Origin: Gigaspora margarita
Taxonomy: Eukaryota; Glomeromycota; Glomeromycetes; Diversisporales; Gigasporaceae
Direction of reading: 5' to 3'
Assembly (NCBI GenBank): GCA_009809945.1
Contig: WTPW01000506.1
Span: 1-64,000, forward strand
DNA length: 64,000 bases
The notes beneath the pieces were generated by a model that did not search any database, was not told the DNA's origin, and saw only the letters and a program-made list of their open reading frames with translations. The translations under genes were made by a program, and so were the position numbers. Positions 35,820-48,639 of this stretch are shown here, piece after piece; the stretch's first letter is position 1, and every line of letters begins with the position of its first letter.

Positions 35820-36310
35820 CTATTTTTAGAAAGTAGCGAATATGAGCGAAGAAAAATAATAGCTAACTAAGGTTGAGGAAAATAAGTGTATAGAGCTGGT
35901 ATTATGCGATGAAGTGTGAAAGTAGTTTAAAATATTACTATTTTTTTGGTTTTATTATTTTTGTTATTTTTTTACTTCTCTACTATTTTTAGGAAGTAGC
36001 GAATATAAGTGAATATAATCGAATATAACTGTGTAAAGCTAGTATTATATGACGAAGAGTGAAAGTAGTTTACAATATTACTTTTTTTTATTTTTATTTT
36101 TTTTATTTTTTTACTTCTCTACTATTTTTAGAATGTAGCGAATATAAGCGAATATAATAATTAAAACAAAGAAAAGAAATAATAGCTAACTGCAGGATGA
36201 GAAAAATAAGTATATAGAGCTAGTATTATGCAACAAAGTGTGAAAGTAGTTTAAAATATTACTATTTTTTTAGTTTCATTTTTTTGGTTTTATTTTTTTT
36301 TGTTGTAAAG
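35820..36310 (+). repeat. Tandem repeat of about 120 bp
   Basis: Three to four diverged units each contain ACTATTTTTAGNANGTAGCG, AATATAAG, a GCTAGTATTATGC-like segment, GTGAAAGTAGTTTAAAATAT and a T-rich spacer. Confidence 0.7.
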
Positions 36311-36364
36311 AATGTATAATAATATATAATAAATAAAATATATTTAATTTAAATTATAATATAT

Positions 36365-38493
36365 AAGGTAGACATGGGTATTATGGCGCAGTTAAGTATT
36401 TTAGCTAATAATACATTATATATTGACCAGAATCGAATGATTTTGGTACCATTCGATTCGTCTCATCAAGACGAATCGAATGGTATCAAAATCTTTCAAT
36501 TCTAATCACTAGATTATAAGATATCATTAATTACAATATACAAATTAAAAAAGCTAAATTATAACACATATACCAATTATGGTGCACATCGTATTTTTTA
36601 TTATCTATTAAGTTCTATTGATCAGAATCGAATAATTTTGTTATTATTCGATTCATCTCATTGAGACGAATCGAATGGTACCAAAATCATGTGATTTTGA
36701 CTGATACTTCTCGATATATTATAATTTAACCAAAATAAGCTACGCAAAGCAAATTTTAAAATTAACATAAAATCATAAATAACTTTTGACAGACCAGTCC
36801 GTTTTTTATAATTTTACTACTAAAATAATCGCCTTGAAGAGGCGATTCGAACAAGCCCAAAATTGCTAAAATCCAATCGCAGGATCACGGGATCATTAAG
36901 TTTTTTGTATTAAAACTTTAACGATCCCATGATTCTGTGATCAGATTTTAGCGATTTTGGGCTTGTTGGAAACGTCTCTTCAAGGCAGTCATTTTGGTAG
37001 TAAAATTATAAAAAACAGACTGGTCTATCAGAAATTATTCATGATTTCATGCTAATTTTAAATTTTGATTTGCGCAGCTTATTTTGGTTAAATTATGATA
37101 CCTCGAGAAGTATCAGTCAAAATCATATGATTTTAGTACCATTCGATTCGTCTCAATGAGACAAATCGAATTATAACAAAATCATTTGATTCTGATTGAT
37201 AGTTTACAAGATGTTGCTATACACTGCAATATTTCTATTACCATAATACCTATACAAAAACAAAAAAAATTAAAAAAATTAAAAAAAGTGTTCTGAACCC
37301 GTATTTACTACAAGTAAATCGACTAGACTGATTAAGATAGTATTGTTCTTCAGATCTAGACAGTTTTAAAGGTGGTGAGATCATAAAAAACAGCCCAATA
37401 GATATCTTTCTACGGCCTCTCAAAGTTTTATAACGATTGTTTAGGCCGTTTGAAGTTGATTCTTTGGTTAATATCACTTTTCTAGGACTCTCGGGAGGGG
37501 GAAGGGGGATAAAACAAAATGAACATATGAAACGAACATATAAAAATGAACAAAGATAGGCCAATTTGATTGGTTGATATAAATCAGATAACTGGCGAGA
37601 GTCATTTAGCGTTTTGATTGGCTGTTCATTTTCAGAGGGAGGTGGGGGAAGACTTCAGCTGAGGGGGGGTTATGTTAACCAAAAAATTAACTTCAAACGG
37701 CCTTATATAAAATTACATGATTTAGAAAATCATTTAAAATCATTATAAAACTTTGAGAGACCATAGAAAGAGATTTACTTGGCCATTTTTCATGATCTCA
37801 CCACTTTTAGAACTGCCTTGGCCTAGAGAACAATATTTAATTAATCGGCCTAGTCGATTTACTAGTAGCAAATATGAGTTCAGAGAATATTTTTATTTAT
37901 TTTTAAAAAGATAAAAATAAATAAAAAAATGCCCAAACCCATATTTGCTGCAGGTAAATCAACTAGGCTAATTAATTAAATATTGTTCTCTAGGCCAAGG
38001 CGGTTCTAAAGATGGTAAGATCCCAAAAAATAGCCCAGTAGGTCACTTTCTACGGCCTTTCAAAGCTTTACAATGATTGTTATATAAATCACATGATTTG
38101 AACAATCGTTATAAAACTCTGAGAGGCCGTAGAAAGAGATCTACTAGGTCTTTTTTCATGATCTTGCCACCTTTAGAACTGCCTATATCTGGAGAACAAT
38201 ATTGTCTTAATCGGCCTTGTCTGTTTACTTAGTACCAAATACGAGTAAATCGTAAGATATTAGCAGTGCACCATAATTGGTAGTGCGCCATAATACTTGT
38301 ATCTAATTAAATATTACTTTAATCGTAATATCTTGTGATCCACTGATCAGAATTCAACAATTTTGGTACCAATCGATTCGTCTCAGTGAGACAAATTGAT
38401 TGGTACCAAAATCACATGATTCTGATTAGTAGATCGTAAGATATTAGCAGTGTGCCATAATTGGTAGTGCGCTATAATACCCATATCTACCTT
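36365..38493. mobile_element. Composite TA-flanked fold-back element, 2.1 kb
   Basis: The ends AGGTAGACATGGGTATTATG and its inverse (ATAATACCCATATCTACCT) are flanked by TA. Diverged internal copies of the same end lie near 37240 and 38280. The interior is two large palindromes in series: one about 36430-37220 built on the GGTACC and GAACAAGCCC modules, the other about 37300-38230 with four alternating copies of a 200-bp arm (CTACGGCCTCTCAAAG). A PIF-like MITE has entered one arm. Confidence 0.6.
37444..37702. mobile_element. PIF/Harbinger-like MITE, 259 bp, TTA TSD
   Basis: The ends GGCCGTTTGAAGTTGATTC and AATTAACTTCAAACGGCC are inverted, with TTA on both sides. The sibling arm of the host palindrome near 38085 keeps the empty site (GATTGTTATATAAA), which confirms the insertion. 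Inside are G-rich tracts. Confidence 0.85.
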
Positions 38494-39587
38494 AATAATA
38501 ATAATAAATAAAAAAATTTAAAATTTTATATTAAATTGCGAAACCTTGCAAAAATATGTAAAAACCTGTAAAACATTTAAAAATAAATATACAGTATAAT
38601 AGTATTGATTAGAATTATTATTCGTGATTTTAAATCTAATTACTATCGATTATTACTGATTATTATCGATTACTAACTTAATTGATAGTCCTCGTTATGA
38701 GAAATTTTAATCAATTACTAACCAATAACTGATAAATATTAATAGTAATCCTTGTACAAATTTTGGTAATGATACTTCTCTCTTGCATACCACTTCATAC
38801 TCATAAAAAAGGTATCTCAGAAGCTATGTGATTGTTACTTTATCAGATTGAAAGAAGGCATCTAGTATTGTAACAATAGTATAAATTCATCTGGTTCTAA
38901 TCACAGGATTACAAAGTATTCCCAATTTATCACAATACTCCAATACCAAAATTTTCTTATATTTTTAAAAAATAATTTAAATTGAGAAGTTTACTATTTC
39001 TACTATGGTATTTTTTGCTATTTCTATTATAGTTATACAAAATTTTCTATTTTTAGTATTCAAAATAATAAATTTAATTCTAACTCCAACTTTAATCATA
39101 ACTTTAACTCCAACTTTAACTCTAACTTAAAACTAATAAGTAACCTTTATTTGACTTCTAATTAAAAGTTGTAGAGTTTATTTTTTGATTTTAATAGTAG
39201 TTAAATTATTAAAATCAGTTCAGTAGATTTTAAGATACTTGGGATCAAAGAAAAAATTTAAGAATTGGCAAATTTACTATTATACAAGACACTATAGAAA
39301 AAAGCTATCAAATAAAAAAATAAAAATTTGCACAAAATTTTATTATTACAATTAATTTGGGCTCTTAAGAAAGTTGTTTTTTGATTCAAAAAAAATTCTA
39401 GTTTTATAATATATATTTTATTATTTATTAGTAAAAATTTTTATTATAATAAAAAACTTTCAAAATATATGTAAGAAAAACAAATACCAGTATAAAGTTA
39501 AAAAAAAGCTGTCAAACAAAAATTGTAATTTATACAGAATTTTATTATCACAATTAACTTTGTACTTTTAAGCAAATTGTTCTTTGG

Positions 39588-40567
39588 GGTGTGGCGACTT
39601 AGAGAAGTTGGTAAGTTGTCACCCCAAGCGGCAGGTCTAGGGTTCAAATCCCACTGCTGACACTTTGAAAAATAGACCTGTGTTATAGTAACTATTTCTC
39701 CTCATAGATCCTTTGGTATACTATCTTAAATAGGAGCCACCGGGCACACAAAAATTTAAGAATCAGAAGATAGATACCCGTTTGAAAGTCCCGAGTAAGG
39801 AAGTAGCAAAGATCTTTAATGGTACTAACCATAATTAGAAGATCAGAAACCAGAGCCAGAGAACCGGATGACAAAATCCTTGAGGAAAGGGTCCACCAAT
39901 CTGGCCGCCAGAGTCATATCAGAGGAAAAGGACATGTGTTTTGGCAATATGTACCAAAGAGAGGGAGTCCATTCAGCACTTAAAGCCAGACCAACTGACC
40001 CTTCTGGGCTAACTGGTTTGGAAGTTTGGAGATACTAGAGAAGGACCGATAGGAAGATTGTGGTGGGTATCGGGATTGGAGTGAATCTCACAAGGGCAGA
40101 AATAAATAATGATAGGGGTTTAATAGTTAGCCCTGACTTCAAGTATATAGATAAAGCTATAGTGTAAATTACCAAAGTGTAGATAATACCTGTATGGGAC
40201 AGAACTGCTTTACCAAGTATGGCATGAGGATAAATTAGTCCTAAGAGGACTCCGCACAGTATCCAGAACTGGTTTTAACTAACTTATGTATTGGAGGACT
40301 GTACTGATAATACAAGTAAGATTGACAGGCGAAGCATGGACCAGAGGGTTTAAATAGATAACCCCCTAGTTGGATTGCAGGTATGCCAATTAGTGTAGAA
40401 CCTTGGGCGGACTACTTAAATTAGACAACCAAAGTTGTACGTGTGGCTAGTTGCACTCTCATTAATACAACAAATATCGGGTGCCCAAAGAGGCATTCTT
40501 GATCCATTTGCTTGAATAAACACCTTTCCCCATAGCGGTAACTTTGACACAAAAAAAAAAAAAAAGT
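39588..40567 (+). mobile_element. Long SINE with tRNA-like head, copy 1, 980 bp
   Basis: It begins GGTGTGGCGACTTAG and has a B-box-like GGGTTCAAATCCC near 39653. A body of about 900 bp follows, ending in 15 A. AAATTGTTCTTTGG is duplicated perfectly on both sides. Open frames within are short and not conserved between copies, so the element is non-coding and presumably mobilised by a LINE elsewhere. Confidence 0.88.
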
Positions 40568-40821
40568 AAATTGTTCTTTGGTTCAAAAAAATGCTAGTTT
40601 TATAAGACATGTTTATTATTTTTTTAGTAAAATTTTTTTACTATAATAAAAAAACTTTTTAAAACATATAAAAAAAATAAATAATTTGTATAATAGTAAA
40701 TTTGCTGATTCTTATATTTTCTTCTTTGATCCCAAGTATCTTGAGATCCACTGGGCTAATTTTGATGATTTAATTATTATAAAATCAGAAAAATAAGCTT
40801 TATATATATATATTTTTTACA

Positions 40822-41157
40822 CTTTACAACCTAGGGCTATCTTTATTAGATATTAATATACAAAGAGCTACATTAATACTATTCTAACTATTAGGTATTC
40901 AATTACCTAGCAACTCCATTTAGGATTGTTGCACTGATACTATTTCTCCTAGCAAGCCTCACTGGTTTTGCACAGTCGAAAACCTGTTGGTACAGATTGA
41001 CATTCAGACATGCTGCTACAAGTTCTTGAAGTATTCTTCAGACTTCAACCTCTCAATACGTCTCATGATTTTGGTTATTCAAATCAGTAGTTCTGACTCA
41101 AGGACAACCCCGGGCTTTAATTCATGACTACTATAGCACCCAAGCCCAAAAAGTCTG
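40822..41157 (-). mobile_element. Third SINE-like retroposon, about 336 bp
   Basis: The flanks AATAAGCTTTATAT...TTTTTTAC occur on both sides, a target duplication of about 20 bp disturbed by AT microsatellite growth. On the minus strand it starts GACAGACTTTTTGGGCTTGG, passes a tRNA-like segment (CCTTGAGTCAGAAC as possible B box) and ends A/T-rich. It interrupts a sequence that continues on both sides. Confidence 0.5.
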
Positions 41158-41240
41158 TCAATAAGCTTTATATTTTTTACTTATTAGTTTTAGAGTTAGA
41201 ATTAAAGATAAAGTTAGAATTATAGTAAATTTATAAAATT

Positions 41241-41776
41241 GGGGGCATCCATAAATAACGTTATGCTTGAGGGGGGGGGTCCCCCAAAATATAACGATTT
41301 TCCAATATGTAGGGGGGGTCCCCCCTAATATAACGCAATTTTTTTATAAAAATTTGTCTAAAACATGATCTAGTGGTCAAATTTGGATGATTTTAGTACC
41401 ATTCGAACCGTCTCGAGGAGAGGATTCGAACGGTACCAATTTAATTTGATTTGGACCACTGGATCACGTTTTATTAACGAAATACTATTGGTTACTATGT
41501 TTTCTTATAAAATTACTATAAAATCAATAGTATTTCGTTAATAAAACGTGATCCAGTGATCCAAATGAAACGATTTTGGTATCATTGGATTCGTCTCATA
41601 GAGACGAATCGAATGGTACCAAAATCATACAGATTGGATCACTGAGTCATTATATATTCAAGTTTTTGTAAAATTTTATATATAAACATACGGATTTTTA
41701 AAAATTTTTTTATATAGTAGAGGGGGGGTCAAGAGCTACTATGTAGGGGTACATAACGTTATTTATGGATGCCCCC
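41241..41776. mobile_element. PIF-like MITE with GGGGGCATCC ends, copy 1, 536 bp
   Basis: The inverted ends GGGGGCATCCATAAATAACG match base for base at the right. Inside lie GGGGGGGTCCCCCCT-type tracts and two copies of the GGTACC/GTCTC palindromic module around a central inverted pair (AACGAAATACTATTG). The flanks ATT and ATA are not identical. It is close to full-length identical with the copy at 48093. Confidence 0.8.
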
Positions 41777-41784
41777 ATATTGTA

Positions 41785-44121
41785 CAGTCTAACCTCTATA
41801 TAGTCACCCTCTATATATTCACAAATCCAATATAATCACTTTTGTAAATTTACCAACTTTTTTACTATCATATTTCCCTCTATATAAGCACATTTGCATT
41901 ATAATCACTATCACAATTTTTTATTTACCACCTATATAAAACTACACCTACATAATCACATCATTATTATAAATATTTTGGATTAATTATTTTATTATTA
42001 TAAATATTTTTATGCTATTTTATTATTTTTTAACAAATAAAAATTTTTAAATTTTAATTTTTTCAAATAATCGATTATAATTGCTACATATAAAAGTTAA
42101 AATTGTACTAACTAAATCGATAATAATGCTCTAAGTAATATTGTTCAGGAGACAAAATTACATATATGTTGAAATTTTGAGATAATTTAAATAATATTTT
42201 ATTATTACACTTTTACAAGTTACACTTAGGTGAAAAAATCTAAAAAAAATTAAAAAATTTTGAATTTAACTTTAAATTATAAAAGTTTATTAATAAAATT
42301 GAATTATTATGCATTGCACTACTGGTTATAGTTAACTATTATAATAAATGGTTAACGATAACCAGTTAATTCTGAATTTTGATTTTTCTGGTTACACTGA
42401 CAACACATATAAGTATTTTTTTTTGTTTACAATCGTCCTTTTTTGTTTTTTTTGCTACAGTACTAATTAGGTCTTCTTTTTGTAGCATTAGTGTCATTGG
42501 TGTTGCCGTTACTGGTGCTTTTTGATCGTTGTTGCCATTATTGGTGCTCTTTGATCATTGCCGTCAGTATCTCCATTGTTGGTGCTTTTGGTTGTCGCTA
42601 CTAGTGCCAGTGTTATTGTTTGCTGGAATTTCAATGGTGGGTCATGTTCGCGGTTATTAATTTTGCTTATTTTGGTGTTGCTATATACTAACGTTGTCTT
42701 TTAGTGTAGTCGTCATTACTGGTGTCGATGTTGTTGCTTGCTGGTATTTTAGTGGTGGGGCGTATTCACATTTATTAGCTTTGTTTGTTTTGGTGCTGTT
42801 GTATACTAATATCGCTTTCTAGTGTAGTTGTCGATTGTCAGTGTTATAGTTTAATAGTCACTATCGTTTGATTTTCTGGCTCATAGAATACTTTTATTGT
42901 CTGCTATTTTCTTCACGTTGTATTTGGTTTTTGTTTTGTGATTCACTGCGGCGTGGTTATGTCATGTCATGTTTTTCGTTCTGGATTTTTGGCTTTTGTA
43001 ACGTTGTAGTTGGGTTTTAGTGTTAGATAATTAATGTTTAGGGTTAGGGTTAGGAATTAAGATTAGTTTGAAATTGAGTGTTTAGGAAAAAGGAGTGAAG
43101 CGGAGGCGACAGCTGTAGCGAAGTAACTATAGGGTGAGCGAAGCGAACTCTGTAGGTGTTGCTGAGTATTAGCGAAGCAACACAAATTATGCCAAATATA
43201 ATAAGTGGTGTATAGGTGTATTTGGTTGCATGTAGCTGATAAAATGGTTAAAACCGTGATTAATATTGTGTGATAGTGTTTGTTCATTATCGAATAGTAA
43301 AGGTTAGTAAATATGGACTCAAATCATTCGATAATCGTAGTTATAACCCTTGCATTATAAATTTATATTGTATAATGTTTATAGTTATTTATAACCATCT
43401 GGTTAAGGTTAACCAGTGGCGCAGGTTAAAAATGTCCATAAAATTTTATCCAAATTATTTCAAAATTTTAAAATATATGTAATTCTGTATCCTGAATAAG
43501 TTTACTTTGATCATTTCCTTCGATTTACTTAATATAATTTTGACTTTTATATGTAGCTACGATATACAATTATTTAAAAAAAGAAGTTTGTAATTTTTTT
43601 TTAAATAATCATATTTCGTAGCTATATATAAAAGTCAAAATTATATTAAGTAAAGTTATTCGGAATACAAATTACATATATTCTGAAATTTTGAAATTAT
43701 TTGAATAAAATTTTATTAATGCATTTTTATAATTTCGGATAAGTTCAAAAATTTTAATTTTTTAATTTTTTTTTCGTCAAGGCGTAACTTGTAAAAGTAT
43801 AATAATAAAATATTATTCAAATTATCTCAAAATTTCAAAATATATGTAATTTTGTCTCTTGAATAATGTTACTTAGAGCATTATTATCAATTTACTTAGT
43901 ATAATTTTAACTTTATACGTAGCAATTATAATCGATTATTTAAAAAAAAAACAAAATTTAAAAATTTTTATTTATTAAAACTTCTATATAATCACAATTT
44001 TTTTTATATATATAATTTTATTAAAATTGTAATTATATAGAATTTCCTCTATATTAGTCACATCTCTATATAATCACTACTTTTTGTATCCCGAAGGTGT
44101 GACTATATGGAGGTTAGACTG
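41785..44121. mobile_element. Long pogo-like non-autonomous element, 2.3 kb
   Basis: The ends CAGTCTAACCTCTATATAG and CTATATGGAGGTTAGACTG are flanked by TA. The outer 500 bp on each side are inverted copies of one another (marker CAAATAATCGATTATAATTG and inverse). The middle third (about 42315-43425) is a different, GC-richer sequence, probably a later insertion. No transposase frame was found. It adjoins the 41241 element. Confidence 0.7.
42315..43425. other. GC-richer insert with GTTG/GGTGCT degenerate repeats
   Basis: CACTACTGGTTA at the left and TAACCAGTGG at the right form a weak inverted pair. The interior has a degenerate repeat around TTGGTGCTTTTGATCGTTG, a GCGAAGCGAA-rich stretch near 43100-43170 and a short TTAGGGTTAGGG. 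The repeat style recurs on the opposite strand at 48640-48990. No gene is visible. Confidence 0.4.
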
Positions 44122-44385
44122 TATTATTATAGCATAGATAGCAAAATATTATAGTGAAAATAGGCCTTTTCTAAATTAAAATAGGTTGTAATCTAGTGAT
44201 CAAAATCAAATAATTTTGGTATTATTAGACTTAACTTGAAAAGATAAATCAAAAAATACTAAAGCTGTTTAATTTGAATTAATATATTACAAAATACAAA
44301 TAAAATATTTTAATTTTATTAAAATACCCTTTTTTTCTTTGGTAGCTTCCAGAAACCAGCTGATTTCTGGGTAGGTAGATGGTTA

Positions 44386-44992
44386 GGGAAGTGCAGTAAA
44401 TCATGTAATTAGGGTTTACATAGGTCTGACCCCTTCTTCCCTCTGTGATAGACTATTGACCAATCAAATTTTGGCTTTTTAATATTAAAAAAATTTAAAA
44501 ATGTTTTTGACCCCACGTACGATAACAGTCACTACATACTAAAGTCAAAATTTTACTATATGAATTGATTAAAATTGCTTAAGTAAACTTGTTTAAAAGA
44601 TCAAAATCACTTACTCTAAAATTTTTATTAGTATTGGAGAACTGTTTATTATTTGACTTTTTGATTTTTTTGTTCGACGAAATTTTTAAAATTTTTTAAA
44701 AAAATATATTTGACGAACATAAAAATTAAAAGTTAAATAATAAAAACTTCTTTAATTTTGATAAAAATTTTAGAATATATGTATTTTGATATTCCAAACA
44801 AGTTTACTTAATCATAATTATCGATTGACATAGTAAAATTTAGACTTTACTATGTAGCAACTTTCTGCAAATTTTTATTATAATAAATACTTCAATATTA
44901 TTGGCTATTTTACTCTATATATATATATATAGGACGTGATAAATGGGGACCCCCCTCCCTCCCAAAAAATTACATGATTTACTGCACTTCTC
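44386..44992. mobile_element. PIF/Harbinger-like non-autonomous element, 607 bp, TTA TSD
   Basis: The ends GGGAAGTGCAGTAAATCATG and CATGATTTACTGCACTTCTC are inverted, and TTA flanks both. The interior contains an inverted pair around TTGACGAACA/TTCGTCGAA. No coding capacity. Confidence 0.8.
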
Positions 44993-44995
44993 TTA

Positions 44996-46389
44996 GCTAA
45001 AGTATTAGGTGTATTTCTAACCAAATTTCATAATACTAACCAAAGTAGCATGGCGGACATTTGTTTTAATTGGTCAAAAAAATGTAAACAAGTAAACAAT
45101 ATGCATGATGTAGATTATTATATAAATTTAGATATTTAATATAATTTAATATAATTAATATATATATTTTTATACAAGTGCAAAAAATTATATAGTTTTT
45201 TTAAAAAGAAAAGTTTTCAATTATATTCTATATAAATATATTATAAATAGCTAATAAATTTTTAGAAAATCAAGTTTAAGAATTATAAAATTGGCACGAA
45301 TAAGAAAATAATAATAGATATATAATTATTTCAATTATTTTGATTAATAAATAAGGCCGCACAGGTTTTCATATCCCGGCCGGGTCATCAAAGTAGAGAT
45401 TTTTTTTTATATATGTCAACCAATAAAAACTATTTATACATGCTTTTTTAAAATTTCACTTCTAATGGGTACAAACGTTCTATCATATTACTAGACCCGG
45501 GGTCTAATATTAGGTTTTAATATTGTTCTTTTATATGGCAGTTTAACAGTAGTCAAACTTGATGATTGACATACAATTGCCCCTTTTGTAAAAATCTTCA
45601 TAACACGTTAATATGTTAGAATATATACATGTTAAGGGATAGCACATCAACGTATTAGGCTTGGTAGTAGCATATTAAACAACACATTAACGTGTCAAAC
45701 ATAGAGATGGGTTTCATGCATGCACATGATTCCTCAATCATGCGCATGAATGCACATGCTTCCGAATCATGCGCATGTTATCCCATCAAAATTTTATATA
45801 AAAAATTAAATATAAAATAAGTATAATTAACATTCTAATCTTTCTCTGTTCGCTTTAACATTTTTGATTGGTCGTATCTGAAAAATGTGACCTAAATGTG
45901 AGAAAACTAGCAGAAATGCGTAAGATGACTATGACGATTATTATAGTCAAGTAATTATTATAACATATGAGTAATTGTTATATCATTTTTAACCCCTTAT
46001 TAATGCCCTTAAACAACACAAAAATCGTGAAATATGAATTTACCAAATTTACTTTTGTTGTTGGATTGCCTAATATTTACAAACTATTTGGTCTCAAGTT
46101 CAAGAATAAGTACAAGTGCAAGAACAAATGCAAAAACATGACGCATAGATAAAACATAAGATTAATAAAAAAATAGTGAGTATATTAGTAAATATCAAAA
46201 AAAATTACATTCAACCAGATTGATTTCTAGAATTTTTGGTCAAAATTTTTTGCCACCCAGATTATCTAATAATCAACTAATTTTCGCAGTGATTCGTAGT
46301 TTTATGTCAATCTAGCAACTAACAAAATCACGGTTATATTAAAAAGGCTGCCTTTTTGAAACATTCAAACACTTTACGTTCATCTTATC
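44996..46389. other. Intergenic DNA without a supported gene
   Basis: AT-rich, with short hairpins (CCCGGCCGGG near 45375; GACCCGGGGTC near 45505). A mini-element-like inverted repeat lies at 45704-45787: GATGGG...CCCATC, with three ATGCGCATG-type copies inside. A 61-codon frame at 45967 shows only a Lys/Asn-rich tail. Confidence 0.4.
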
Positions 46390-46840
46390 AAAATGGCATC
46401 GGGGTTGAAAAGAATGTACACAAGACATTTGATTACTAAAAAAATCTGCCAAAATGGGGGATGCTATAGGAATATTTAATGTTGGAAATTGTTATGGTAA
46501 CGGAATTGGAGAAAAGGATGAACATAAGGCATTCTTTTATTATCGAACATCTGCTGATTTGGGTCACTTCAACGAAATATGAAATGGAATTGGAATTGAA
46601 AAGGATGAACAAAAATGGAATTGAAATTGAAAAGGATGAACATAAGGCATTCTTTATTTTCAAAAATCTGCTGTGATGGTGGAACTTATAATGTTGGTAA
46701 TTGTTATCGTGATGGAATTGAAGTTAAAAAGGATAAACACAAGGCATTTTTTTATTATCAAAAGTCGACTGATATGGGATATGCTATGGTATGAATAGTC
46801 TTGGTTATTGTTATCATCACAGAGTAGGAGTTATAAAATT
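46390..46840 (+). pseudogene. Sel1-like repeat protein, decayed
   Basis: Successive stretches read FNVGNCYGNGIGEKDEHKAF, FYYRTSADLGHFNE, NGIEIEKDEHKAFFIF and FNVGNCYRDGI, ending NSLGYCYHHRVGV: at least three Sel1 repeats of the form LGxCYxxGIGVEKDxxKAFxYYxKSAxxG. Stops and frame changes separate them, so no intact product is possible. Sel1-repeat proteins, often joined to kinase domains, are heavily expanded in Glomeromycotina. No kinase domain remains here. Tandem homologous units explain the similar short frames on both strands. Confidence 0.8.
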
Positions 46841-48089
46841 CTATCTGAGTTTGAGACCGCATGACTGCCTGTATGGCTGCCTGTCTGACCCATGTATCAA
46901 ACCTTTTTTATTCATATCCACTGATTTGATTTTTAGGGGTCTTTTTTCGATAAACCATTACACAAACTTCTGCTATTAAGTGACGTGAAGAATAACAAAT
47001 GAAACCTTCAAATAAAATAGTTTTTTGGCCTCTATATGAGATAAATAAGCAATAAATATTCAAAGAACAGCTACGCCAAGCTGTAAAAGGAAGCACTATT
47101 ACTAGTTGTTGAAGCGTTTTGGTATTTTCAGGTAGAAAAGGATCGGTTTGTCATTGTTTGATCAGTTGTATAATGGGTAAGGGTAAATTCAGAAGAACTT
47201 TTCAGAAAAACTACCTTTTTAACTTACTTTCAGCTAATAATTAAACATGTAGATATTACAATATTCTATACACTTAATTATGGATTATAAGTAAGTTTAA
47301 AAGACCATTGTTGTCAAAACTCACTTTGTAATAAATTTTAATAGCAAATAATTCTCGAACATGATTGGCTAATTTTGGGGTGAAACCAAATTAGTGGATA
47401 TGTTATATATTTTGTGTTTACTCTGTTTTTTAGCAAGAAAAATCAAACTTTATTCTTTCTGTGGTTTTCTTTTTTTTCTAATTTAATTTTTTCATTTAAT
47501 TAATTAATAATTCTAGTAGAAATGATAATTCCGTGAAAATTATGTCATAATATTATAGTATGTAAATAAACCAAAATATTAAATAAATTTTTATCTATCG
47601 TTAATATGCATTAAATAAATATAAGTATCAGGTATACTAGATAGACAATATGAATATTCGCTTGGGAGTAATTATTTGTTAGCGTATAAGTAGACAGGTG
47701 GAAAATATTAGTTCTAGTGGTTTAGAATGGACTTATTGTCAATGGGATTAGACCAATATAAAATTTCATCTATCGGGGGGTTATTCGTTTATGAATCATA
47801 ACAGTTTATAATGATAACTTAACGATATTGACTACTATTTTTAACATTATTTAAAAAAAATTTTTTACTATAAAAAAAAAGCCGTGCAGCAGATTGCTGG
47901 TAAAATAATATGGAATCCACTAATCTTACCCTAGTATTTAACTATCTAAAAAAAACAAACGATCTCAACTTTATCTAACCCACCAAGGCAATGAAACTTC
48001 TACAGAAAACAGAAAGACCATCAGACCATACTGCCTTCAACATATTCTATTCACGAAGGTACCAGATGGTAGTAGAACATTGACTCTGG
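46841..48089. other. Intergenic DNA, nothing identified
   Basis: Low repeat density. The stretch 47880-48089 has a more balanced base composition (CCGTGCAGCAGATTGCTGG onward) and could be an old coding scrap, but no frame or family can be supported. Confidence 0.35.
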
Positions 48090-48092
48090 TAA

Positions 48093-48629
48093 GGGGGCAT
48101 CCATAAATAACGTTATGCTTGAGGGGAGGGGTCCCCCAAAATATAACGATTTTCCAATATGTAGAGGGGGTCCCCCCCCAACATAACGTAATATTTTTAT
48201 AAAAATTTGTCTAAAACTTGATCCAGTAGTCCACATTGGATGATTTTGGTACCATTCGAACTGTCTCGAGGAGAGGAATCGAATGGTACCAATTTCATTT
48301 GATTTGGATTACTGTATCACGTTTTATTAACGAAATACTATTGGTTATTATGTTTTCTTATAAAATTACTATAAAATCAATAGTATTTCGTTAATAAAAC
48401 GTGATTCAGTAATCCAAATGAAATGATTTGGTACCATTGGATTCGTCTCATTGAGACGAATCGAATGGTACCAAAATCATCCAGGTTGGATCACTGGGTC
48501 ATTATATATTCAAGTTTTTGTAAAATTTTATATATAAACATACGGATTTTTAAAAATTTTTTTATATAGTAGAGGGGGGGGTCAAGAGCTACTATGTAGG
48601 GGTACATAACGTTATTTATGGATGCCCCC
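48093..48629. mobile_element. PIF-like MITE with GGGGGCATCC ends, copy 2, 537 bp
   Basis: Nearly identical along its length to the copy at 41241, including both GGTACC/GTCTC palindromes. TAA is duplicated exactly on both sides. High identity between copies implies recent activity. Confidence 0.9.
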
Positions 48630-48639
48630 TAACAACTAT

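Larger units (their letters stand above)
33930..38700 (+). repeat. Large non-coding dispersed element with TTTGCAAG motifs
   Basis: A T-rich low-complexity tract (34256-34360) is followed by repeated CACTTTGCAAGAA motifs (34380-34500, 35430-35810). Then comes a roughly 120-bp tandem repeat containing TAGCGAATATAAG (35820-36300), and finally a TTGCAAAAAC tract (38530-38590). The order is mirrored on the other strand at 52970-54800. Landmarks such as TAGTAGATCTGTA (about 34105) also recur there. Several smaller elements have landed inside. No open frame accounts for the conservation. Confidence 0.5.

Noticed and set aside
39588-39665. Possible functional tRNA gene at the SINE head
   Set aside because: Box-like motifs are present, but stems do not pair properly and the segment recurs with the same long body and target duplications elsewhere.
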